Assembly: GCF_020080835.1 (NCBI RefSeq) | Contig: NC_058164.1 | Coordinates: 24,763,510-24,827,509 of the forward strand | Length of the DNA stretch: 64,000 bases | Origin: Cotesia glomerata | Lineage: Eukaryota > Arthropoda > Insecta > Hymenoptera > Braconidae | Reading direction: 5' to 3' | Notes under the pieces: generated by a model | The model's database searches: none | What the model saw: the letters and a program-made list of their open reading frames with translations, nothing else | What the model was told of the DNA's origin: nothing | Made by a program: the position numbers and the translations under genes | In this document: piece after piece, positions 13,301 to 25,900 of the stretch | Numbering within the stretch: the stretch's first letter is position 1 | How the letters are laid out: each line of letters starts with the position of its first letter

Positions 13301-16300
13301 GTTTTATTGTTTGATGTGATTTCACTGACTTTAATTTTAAAATGATTGATTATTAGATAATTAGAAACTAAATTTACTGTTAAATACTTGAATTTTAATG
13401 ATTTTTACAATATTCGCTTGATGGATTAAAATTAAAAATATGTTGTTTTATTGTTGACTCTGATTTAACTGATTTAAATTCTGAAATTAATAATAACCAA
13501 ATAAAAATATATTATATTTACTGTTAAATACTTTGATTTCAATAATTTTTGCAATTTTAGTTTTATAAAGTTAGATTGTGATAAATTAAAATGTTATTTT
13601 ATTGTTGACTCTCAGTTGACTAATTTGAAATTAAAAATAGATGATTTATTATAATTTTTGTTAATTGTAGTTCCAATACATATTTTGTACTTTATTTCAT
13701 AAATATAATAAATAATTGACGGAGAAAAATTAATAAATTAATGATTTTATTACTATTTTGTTCGTTTTGGTGAGAAATCCTATAAGTCAATCAACTTCAA
13801 ATCATTATAATGAATAGTAGTAATTAACAATTACATTTTTTCATGCTCGAATATTTTTTCGGGATACTAACATTATTATTATTCATCATTGGTTCATGAT
13901 ATTAATGCAAACTTAACCGAGAAAAATATTCTTTACTTCTCCTGAAAAATTTAGTATTTTTGACTTATGGGGTTTCTCAAATAAACGATTCATTTGATAC
14001 CCATTTTATATTATTTTACCGTGCAATTATACATATTGAATAAAAAAAAATGATGAAATATTATTTGATCTTCCCAATTGACTTGTTAATCAATAAAAAT
14101 ATTAATGAAAATTAACTTCTATCTTTATATTTAATTTTTTGGAGCAAGAGAGTAATTTTCTCAAGACAAGAAAATTAACTTCTATCAAGAACTTAATTTT
14201 TTTAGTCTCAAAAGAAGATTTTTTTTGACTTAAATAAATTTTCTTGGATCAAGATACGTATTTTTTAAAGCAAGAGAATTAATTTTGTTGAAATAAGTAA
14301 AATTTCTGGTAAAAAAAAAAATTTTTTTTTCGCTCAAGAAAATAATTAGAAAGAAAAATATTTTCTTGGCTCATGAACTTTTTTTCTGTGTAAAAATAAA
14401 TAAATAAAAATTTTTTTGCTTCTTATTGTCCATTACATCCAGACTTGGGTTCGTTTAAACAAAACCATAAACAAAAGTTAATTAATAATAAATGACAACG
14501 AATAATGTCAGTTGGTAGTTTTTTTTAAAAACCCAGGTCTCTTGTTATTTTTACCTTTGTCTGAAATGCACGGTGGTAGCTGATGTGGCGGGTGGAGGTG
14601 GGGGTGGTGCACCCCTTTCTCTGATTCTGATAATTGTTAGTACATTTGTTAGTGCAATAAACACTATTATTATTATTATTATGTTTCTTTTTATCTCTTT
14701 CTATCATTTTTGCATTTTTTTGTATGTCCGTTAATATAATTTACCACTGCTTTATGGTTCAGTTAAATAATTTACACTTTTTTTTATTATGATTAATTTT
14801 TTATCGTCGCCATTAAATTATTTCTTAGAGAAATTATACTTTTTATTATCAACGTGAGTTGAGGGAGAGCTGTGCGTGTCCGAGTGTTGTGTGAGTTCCA
14901 GTAAAAACAAATATTTAACTGATATTAATAATAATAACAATGATAATAATTAAACATAAATTATAACAATGTGTTTAAATAAAATTAGTTAAGCGCATTA
15001 CGGTTTAATTTTGATGTTCCCATGATGCTGTTTAATTTAAACTCTGCCCGGGTATAATAAATGCATAATTGCTTTTGTCTTTATACCCGTGTTTAATATC
15101 TCATGTAGAAAAATACTATTACTAATATAATATAATATAATATAATATGATAAAACGCTCAGGCGTATACTTTAAGAGAAGTCTTTTTTTTAATAAGTCA
15201 ATAAATATTTTTTTTTTTTATTTTTTTTTATATAGATACTTGAAGACGTTTTATACAATTTTTTATATAATTTTTTGAAAAAAAAAAAAAAAAAAAACTC
15301 CGGCCGGGAATCGAACCCTGCGCGTTTTGTGTAGTTATAAAGCAGCCTTCGCGCGCGGCTACTCTAAAAATTTCAGGTGCGAGTAAATTAAATTTTAAAA
15401 ATTTGTAAATAATCTGGAGGACATAAGGAACAATATTAAAAGGGTTTTAAAAGTGATTTTTGATAATTAGAAGAGTAATAAATGATCAAAGAATTTTTTT
15501 GGGTCAAAACTTAAATTTTTGGATTATAGATAAAAATGTCGTATTTTATGATCATTGATTTTCATTTAAATATAGAATTTATGGAAAATAGAGGGTGTAA
15601 ATTAAAAAAAATTAATTTAGCGTTTTTTTTTTATTGCAATTTTAGCTCGGAATTACGCAATATGTTACGGAAAAAAAGTTTAAATATGACCGGCGGGCTA
15701 AAAACGTTGTACTATAATTTTTATTTATAGCGCAAACTAAAAATCGCTGTAAGTAAAAATTATTACCTTGCGAGATATAACTTAGTCCACTTACCCGTAG
15801 CAGTTTTTACTGAGTAAAAAAAAATTTTGCATTCTTTTATAACTTTTCATCAGAAAATGCGACATTTTATTAGTAATTATGGTGATTAAAAGAAAAAGTT
15901 AAGATTTTTATAACAATATGTTACTTACTTTCGGGCGAGTGAAAGAAATTACATTGTTTTTGTAAAGGGTGTGTGAAAATTATAAAAATGAAATTTTTTA
16001 GACTTTTAGGGGAGAAATGAATATTCGAATTTGAAAGCGGGGGATTATTATAATTTCTTGACCTTCTTAAGGATTATTAATTAATTGAATCGTTAAATAA
16101 AGTATAGTATAAAATGAAGGATATCAAGTGATAATAATAACGGAATATGATGATTAAATCGATAAAAGTTTAATGTAAGTTTTTATTATTTCCCGCTCGT
16201 AAGAAGACTAATAATTAAAATATCACTCGTAAATAAAAATAATTAAATAATTGTAACCTCGCAGTGACCTTTCGTTATTATTTATATTTTTTGGTAAATA

Positions 16301-19300
16301 AAAAAAAGGGATGATTTTATTTAAAATAAAACCGAGTTGGATAATATCAATTAGAATAATTATCGATTTAAAATGGATAATGTATAAAGAAGATTAATTG
16401 TGAGGATTAATTTAGTTATTAGAATTGAAGTTTAGAAAAACACCAAGGATAAAACGTCTTCAATATAAGTTATAGTTTTGATCTAGTTAAAATTTATCTT
16501 TAATTAATAATTAATATTTATTTAATGTGTCACTAAACACACATACTTGTTATATATTCGTTGATTTAATTGCTTCTACAAACTTACTAACAATAAAACC
16601 TTTTCAATATAAACTTGCTATTCTTCTCGATTAATCTACTGACTACTAATAAATATATTCGCTTTTTATCGTAATAATAATAATAATAATTTATAATTAT
16701 AATATTCATATTCATAATATTTAATAATAATTATAATCATCATAATAGTTAATAATAATAATAATAGATATTAATCTTTAATCAATAATTAATTTATTGC
16801 TTATAAAAAAGATATATCGTCGCGGCGCGTCGATTGCTGTAGGAAATCTTGATGTACAAAAGTGGTTTTAAAAAATAAAAATTTATAGCAATCGGTTAGT
16901 CGATTGCGGTGTTATGGTCGGTTGTGGCGGTTTGAGCATGGCAGTTAAATAAATTCTTATATTTTTTATGTTTTGTATGTATGTATGACGTACGTTTTGT
17001 TAATAACTAATTCTGGGAAAATAATTATATATCATCATCATATATTAAATTCAATCTATATAATTTTTTTTAATATCTTTATAAGTTGCCTTTTATGATT
17101 GTCCAATATTATTTTATATGTCATATATATTCATATATACCACATATGTGATCATATAGTGTCAAATATGGGCATATGAACTTCATTTGTGAACAATTAA
17201 GTCTTTTATCATTTGATACAGCTTCAAATGATCATATAAGCTTGATATATGGTCACATATACTTCATATGAGATCATATAGTAATTCATATGCTCCATAT
17301 GTGAAAAATTAAGTCTTTTATTATTGGATATAGCTTCATATGATCATATATGGCCATATGTGATCATATAGTGTCACATATTCTTTGTATGTGAAAAATT
17401 AAGTCTTTTGTGATTGAGTTTAGATTTATATGACTATAAATGGTCATATTTGCATCATATATGGTCATATGTGATCATATAGGGTCACATATGGTTTGTA
17501 TGTGAGAAATAGTCTTTTATACTTGGATATATCTTCATATGACCACATATGTTTATGTACGGCCATATGTGATCATGTATGGTCACATGTTAGCATATAT
17601 GGTCATATATGATCATATAATGTCACATATGCTTAATATGTGAGAAATTAAGTTTTTTATGATAGAATTTAGCTATATATGGCCCATAAATGGTCACATA
17701 TGCATCACATATGGCCATATGTGATCATATATTCATCACATATGGCAATATGTGATCATATATGGTTACATGTGACCATATATGGCCATATATAATTATA
17801 TAGTGTCATATATACTTAATATGTGAATAATTAAGTCTTTTATGATAAAATTAAGCTGTATATACGACCATAAATGGTCATATATTCATCATGTATGGCC
17901 ATATGTGATCATTTATGGTCATATATGATTTGTATGTGAAAAATAAAGTTTTTAATGCTTGGATATATCTCCATATGATCACATATGTTCATAAACGCCC
18001 ATATGTGATCATATATGATCACATGTTAGCATATGTGTTCGTAAATAAAAGAATTTAGCTATATATATGGCCATAAATGGTCATATATTCATCAAATATT
18101 GTCATATGTGATCATATATGGTCACAGTTGATCATATAGTGTCACATATACTTAATATGTGAAAAATTAAGTCTTTTATAATTTGATACCCTTTCATATG
18201 ATCACATATGTTAATATCTGGCTATATATGATCATATATGGTCAGATATGGTCATAAAGTGTCACATATGGCTAATATGTGAAAATTTAAGTCTTTTATT
18301 AATAATATAACTTGATATGACCACAAGTGGTCATATATGCATCACAAATACTCCATATATGATCACATATGTTCATTTAGTGTCACATATGGCTAATATG
18401 TGAAAAATTAAGTCTTTTATAATTGGATACACCTTCTGAGATCACATATGTTAATGTATGTTTATGGTCTTGTGTGATCATATATGGTCATAAAGTGTCA
18501 CATATAGCTAATACGTGAAAATTCAAGTCTTTTGTTAATAATTATAATAATAATATGACCACAAGTGGTCATATATGCATCACATATACTCCGTATATGA
18601 TTACATACGGACAAAAAGATGATATACGACGAGTGATGACAGATAATTGATTTCCCAGAATGGATTTAAAACTAAACAGCGATTTGTGTACAGTACAGTA
18701 GTGAAGTGACTGATAACTATAAAACATAATTAAAAAAAAAAGTAACACAACTATCAGCCAAAATGGGAAAAAGGAACCCAATTGGGGTAAGTTAATGGTG
18801 ACTGATGTGGTAATGCGTGTGTTGCTGCATGTGTGTGATAGTGTAGACTACGTCCGGCTCCCGCTGGCATTACTGGAACGGCAATCGTTGCTGATGATTG
18901 GGCCTGATGGCCCCCAGATACATCAACAAATTGTCCTGGACCTTGGACTAAACCAGAATTCATCGATTGGCTTGTCACGTAATAAGGGTTGTGTGCTGGC
19001 GGCCTCACACTGTTGTTGATGAACAGTCGTCATGTTGAAGTAGTTGGTGATGATGCAGTTTCAATTGACCCATTCCAAATAGTCACAGTTGGTTGACGTA
19101 GTTGCGGTCGCAGTTGAAGACGGGTACCAAAGACACCACAAAACCAAAACCACAAAGAATTAGCCCAGAAAAAGGACAGGATAAGCAAATTTCTTGTTTT
19201 TTTTTTTTTTTTCATTCTTTCTTTTTTTTATTCTTTTGTGCTTCAATTTTTGCCAGAACTTTTTTTTTTTTTTTTTTTTTAATAAGTTTTATTTGTTTTT

Positions 19301-19844
19301 CTTTTTGTTAGGAGATTCAGGACCGGGACAAATAATAAGCGCTAAGCGACAAAAGCTAAAGTAAAATTAAGCAACGCGGTTTTTTTTATTACTTTGCTTT
19401 TTTATTATTCAATTTACTGTGATTAAAATAAATAAAAAAAGTTGACGAATAACGTCCATAAATTAATTTTGCTCGAGATTTTTTTGTTAAATTTTTTTTT
19501 TCTGTAAAAAGGTTATGTTTTTTTTTTGTCTTTTTATTCTACTACTTAGAATTTTAATAGTTGCAATTTTTTTTATACAAAAATTATTAAATTAATGTGA
19601 AGAATATTTAGAAGATTAAGAAATTTTTTTTTTAAATAATTTATAACATTAATCTATATAAGAGAATAAGAAAAATTTTGTGTCCAGAATAATCATATAA
19701 TAAATTCAGTGTATTTAGTGAAATCTTTACAAACATAATTAAGAAATGGTCTTGTATCTTGTAAACTATTGACATTTTTAAAGATGTAAGCTCATCCTGA
19801 TGTTACACTCATCGAGACGTTTCATTTGAGTACCCACATCAATT

Positions 19845-19922
<78 letters not shown>

Positions 19923-22900
19923 TATATATATTTAAATATGAAAAATATATCAAAAATACATGTGGGCACTTAAATGAAAGGTCTTGATGAGTGTAGCATC
20001 AGGATGAGCTTATATCTTTAAAAATGTCAATATTTAAGGGGTTATACGCAGTTACAAAGCTAAAAAAACAACATTTTTTTATGAATTTTTTCTAGACACA
20101 GTTTTTAATTATCAATTACAAGTGATGGTTATTTAAATAGAGCCTACTTTCAAGAATACAATAGCGCGTCAATCATGTAAAAATATAAATGTGCACCGCT
20201 CCTGTAGAAGATGTTCTGAACGACCTCTAAAAAAAAGGCGCTTAGCGGTGATCTCCATTTCGGTGGTTTAAATTATCTAAAATCAAAAAATATGGTGAAT
20301 TCTTTTACAGGATAGATTAATGCAGGTATTGGACGAAGGAATAAGATTCAAAAAAATTATTACTATTTTTTTTTTAACAATTTGGAAAATTGTTTTTCAA
20401 CAAAAACGAAAAATTTTTTACAAATAGACGCCATTTTGTCAAAAATCAAAATTTTTCTTATTTCTTCGTCCAATACCTGCATTAATCTATCCTGTAAAAG
20501 AATTCACCATATTTTTTATTTCAGATAATCCAAACCACCGAAATGGAGATCACCGCCAAGCACCTTTTTTTTAGAGGTCGTTCAGAACATCTTCTACAGG
20601 AGCGGTGCACATTTATATTTTTACATGATTGACGCGCTATTGTATTCTTGATAGTAGGCTCTATTTAAATAACCATCACTTGTAATTGATAATTAAAAAC
20701 TGTGTCTAGAAAAAATTCATAAAAAATGTTGTTTTTTTAGCTTTGCAACTGCGTATAACCCCTTAAGAAAGTACAGTACAATTCAACAAAAGTTATTATT
20801 TGATAATGCAAAATTTTATTTATCACATAGTCACTGCAAGATTGTTAGTATTTTTAATAAATTTTTTTCTCAAAAAAAAAAAAAATTAAAAATACGCTTC
20901 TTCTTTTGAAAATTTTTAAATTTCTTAAAATAAAAATATTTCATCTTTATACAATATCTTCACAAAAAATCCTTAACAATAATTTTAATCATTTCTTCTC
21001 TAAAAAAAATAAATTTCCAATATTTTTCTTTGAATAAAAAAATTTCCTCTTTGACCAAAAAAATATATCCTTTTTCGTAAAAAATAAAATAAAAAAAAAA
21101 GATAGTGAAAGAAGAAAAAAGTAAGAGTGTGATTGTCCAGTGTCCGTTTCCAGTAATGCCAATCAGGTTTTAAAAGTGTTTTCCAGTAAAACACTCGCAC
21201 ATGTATCTTCTCCATCAATAGACAACCATATACCTATATACACATATGAGCACATATGTATATATAAATATATAAAAATTTTTTTGTACTTCAGCATCTC
21301 AAGTGTCTGATATAGACAGAAGCCCAGTTACAGAGAGTAGTTACATACAAATAGTCTTCATTATATAACCCATAACGATATATAGATATCAATACACAGC
21401 GGTAATAACAATAACATTAACAATAACAATAATAATAACAATAATAATAATAAAAAATACAGAGAGATGCACACACAGAGTAGACAGTAACTGACTTGTT
21501 TTAAATCCGGTGAAAAACAACGTGTACTATAATAATAAGCATTAGGATTAAGCGCGCTGAGAAAATTAATTTATGGACACGATGACCGCGGCATGCTGTT
21601 ATTATTATTTTTAATAAGTATATTTTATAATAATAATATGTATAATTATTTTTTATTGATTTTTTCTTAAAATGGCGAAGCCTGCACCGAAATTACAAAA
21701 TGACATTGGATATCATCCCAGATTATAATGAATATAATCCAGATATCACACAGTCTAATCCAGATTATAATGAGTATAATCCAAATATCACGCAGTATAA
21801 TCCATATAATAATATAATCCAGATATCACACAGTATAATCCAGATTATAATGAATGTAATCCAGATTATAATGAGTATAATCCAGATATCACGCAGTATA
21901 ATCCAGATTATAATGAGTATAATCCAGATATCACTTAGTATAATCTGGATTTTCCTATCTACTATCGGAAATTTTTTTTGCCCCAGATATCACTGAGTAT
22001 AATCTAGGATGACATCCAGTGTCATCTTATTTTTTCCGGGTGCTCGGTAAAAAAGCTTTCGTATTTATCGACATTGTCTGTCCCTAATTCATTAGGTATA
22101 TACTATACCAAATATCAAATGTGTATAATGTGAGACAAATTGTTTCTCTTCCTAACCTCTTTTTTCCTCAATTGTAACTTATTTTAATAATTTGTTAATT
22201 AATGGGTGATTAATTAATTAAGATGATACTGAAGTCTGCAGACATTTTTAATTTATTATTTTGATGAAGAAAATTTGTTAAAAAATTTTTTAAATTGTGA
22301 AGATGTCTGCTGACTACAGAGTCATCTTCTGAAGTAATTTAATAATTAATTAAATTATTAATTAATGTGGTTGTAGATAGAGGGAGTAGGTTACCTGTTC
22401 TGAGCGATTTTCCTGAGCGTGTCCGGACTCCTGATGAGTTTATCCAGCGTCTGCGTAAGGTTAGCGAAGGTAGGCCGGTGTGTACGTTCCTTCTGCCAGC
22501 AGTCAAGCATCAGCTGATAAATAGCCTCCGGACAATCCATGGGTGCCGGTAATCTGTAGCCTTTCTCGATGGATTTTATCACATCTTGATTGGACCAGTT
22601 CCAGTATGGTCGCTCGCCGTATGACATTACTTCCCAGCACACAATGCCCATGCTCCACACGTCCGATGCACTCGTGAATTTTCTGAATGCTATCGCTTCT
22701 GGAGCTGTCCATCGGACTGGTATTTTTCCTCCCTGGAAAGAAGAAATATTTAAGGTAACGATCATTATCGCTTTTTTATACGGCTAGTTATTGTGCATTA
22801 CTTTCATGCATGCTAAAAGGTTTTTTTCAGTTCAGGTGCTGGATGTTATTTATTTTTTGTAGATTCAGTGGTAAGTTAGAGAAATTGTAATTCTTGATTT

Positions 22901-25900
22901 AAAAAATTAGTTTTTGATCATTTTTTTGTTCAAGAACTTATTTTTAAGGATAATAATATTGATAGTTTTAAAGCTTGAGAAATTCTGCGTAGAATGAGCC
23001 GTCGCGCGACTTGATTCGCCGCAGGTCGATTTTTGATTAATTGATTAATAAAATATTAATGCCGTTAATTTGATGATAAAATGATAATTAATATAGGTTA
23101 TTTGGGTACATTTTACGCAGAATTTTATGATCTAGGTCGCGGTATACCTAAATTGAAAAAAAAAATCAATTTGATTTTTTAGGTTAATGACCAAAAAAAG
23201 TCAATTTGTCGGAAAAATTTCTCTAATCAAAACTTTGACCCCAAATATCTAAAGAACAATACATTTGATGAAAAAAGCATATTTTTCCCCTGGTTTTCGA
23301 TGATTTTTTCGTTGAATAATTTATTTCTTAGCAAAATTATATTGATTGTTTAAAAGCTTGAGAAATTTTGCGTAAAATGAGCCGTCGCGCGACTTGATTC
23401 GTCGCAGGTCGATTTTTGATTAATTGATTAATAAAATATTAATGCCGTTAATTTGATGAAGGAGTAATCATTAATATAGGTTGTTTGGGTTCATTTTACT
23501 TGGAATTTCATAATCTAGGTCGCGACACATCAAAATTAAAGAAAAAATCAATTTAATTTTTTTGTTAATGACCAATTTGTCGGAAAAATTTCTCTAACCA
23601 GTACTTTGACTCCAAATTTCTGAAAAACAATACACTTTCTAAAAAAAGTATATTCTTCCCCAGTGAATAACATTAAAAATCAACAACCATTACCATACTA
23701 ACCCGTGTTGTATAGGCTCCTTCCGTGGCACTCTCGATTTCGCGACTGAGCCCAAAGTCGGCGATTTTGCAAACCAGGGCGGCGTTGACGAGGACGTTCC
23801 TGGCTGCTAGGTCTCGGTGGACATAGTTCATCTCAGCGAGGTACTGCATCCCGCTGGCGATGCCCCTTAGCATCCCTACGAGCTGGAGGACCTGGAATTT
23901 GCCGTCGTTGGCACGTAGAAAAGTGTCTAGGCTACCGTTCTCCATAAACTCGGTGATGATCATCACCGGATTACTCTTAGTCACTACGCCTTGGAGGAAT
24001 ATCACATTGGGGTGCTCGAACTGGCCCATTATCGATGCTTCCGTCAGGAAATCATTCCGGGCTTTGTCAGCCGAGCCGGGTTTCAGGGTTTTTATAGCCA
24101 CGTCTATCTCAGCGCGGCCGTCAGGTGGTAGCTTCAATTTTCCGCGACACACATCGCCGAATTCTCCGCCACCTAGATTATTATTTAGATCTGTTATTAC
24201 GGTAATTATAATCTACCACTAGGTCGAATTATAAATTCTAAATTTTCTGTATTCGCTAACATGCAATATTTCATTTCTGGATGGTAGGTCCATCCTTAAC
24301 GCCCAAATTCAATAGAACAGAATAGAACGGAAGGTGATAACGGAATACCCGGATATAAATATTGTAATTACTCACCAATTATTGCTTCAATCGTTATGTA
24401 ACCAGCGTCTATTTCACGTGCAAATTCACGTACCGCTTGATTAGGATCTTCGTATGTATGTGGATCAACGTAACTTCGTGCACTAGTGCCACTGGCGTTA
24501 CCTGCCCCCGCGGTAACACCCACTGCAGGCGTGAATAGTGGCGTAGTCACTGCAACGTCACCAAAACAGAGTCATTATATTAACACTTGGGTCCGCTGGA
24601 TTTATATTACGATTTATCATCTTTATTCATTATCTTTAGTCAGTTTTTATCAATTTTTGGCCACATTTGCACCAACACACTCACCCAATTTTGTTTGATT
24701 CAATATTCTTTCTTTAATTTCATTTTTGGGGCCAAAATTTAACAAATAATGCTTTCATTTGTTTCTTCACTTGATAATTATCGTATTTTTTGAAGAATAT
24801 TGATTCAATAACAATTATCTTAATAGTGGATGCAGGAAAACATGCGCTCATTTACACAACTATTTTTGAAGAACATTAAAAAGCTGATTAATAAGCCGTT
24901 GGATTTTTTGGGCTCATTTATAGAGAAAAAAAAAAAATTACCGGAGCCGGGGATCGAACCTCGGTTTTTTATATTAACAATTTTGGCAAGCTAATTATTT
25001 TTAATTTAAATATTTACTGTGAAAAATTGCAATTTTGGGAATTATTATGAAAAAAAAATTGATTTTTTTTTAATATTAATAGATTTTTTTTAATGAAAAT
25101 TGCTTCATATTTAAGAAAATAATTGATATAAATGATAAAAAATGATAATGGGTTCAATATACTGCAAGATTTTCAATATTTTTAAACATTAAATTCAAAA
25201 CTTCCCGCTTTTTTTTGGCGGGAAATACGTCATAAGGTTACTTACGCCATCTCTTGGTACTTTTGTGAACTTTTTGACCAAAAAAATAAACTATAGTTAG
25301 AATTAAGGATCTAGGGAACTAAAAACGTAAACTAAAATAATATTTCGAAGGGAATTAGGACTTACGCGAGGACTTGCTCTTGTTATTGGTATGAGTTGTC
25401 ACAATCGGTGAACTGTCCATTTTGCAGTGCACTGTGAACAACACAATAACCAACAAACTGATTCACAAAAACAGCAACTAAAATATCTTAAAACATTCAA
25501 GCTAAAAATATCTTTTAAGTAGCAAATAAAAAAAAAAAATAAAATAAAATAAGCATGCGAAAAACACCATGCATCCTTAAACTGATTTAGCCGTGAAATG
25601 AAAATATTCGTGCACTAGAAAATGGCTAGCGATCATCTTGACAACTTAAGTTCTCAAAATGGCGGCTACTAGGAGAAAGATGCATAAAAAAAAATTAGGA
25701 GGTGGAGAAGACTTACTGTAGGTCACAACTAGTCCTGTAGCGATTGTGTATAACGTTATATATTCATAGGTTATAATTGTTTGTTTATATTTGGTTGGTT
25801 GGTTTGGTTTTTGGTAGCAGGTTGGATTAGGGAAATCGCACATGAAAAGAAAGAATTTGAGAAAATTTTGTTAGATTATTATTAGCCAAATTGTTGCGTT

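Noticed and set aside
21700..21996. 98-codon frame with a YNPDYNE/YNPDITQ repeat
   Set aside because: Explained by a 21-bp minisatellite inside a TIR element; the frame shifts and ends within the element.
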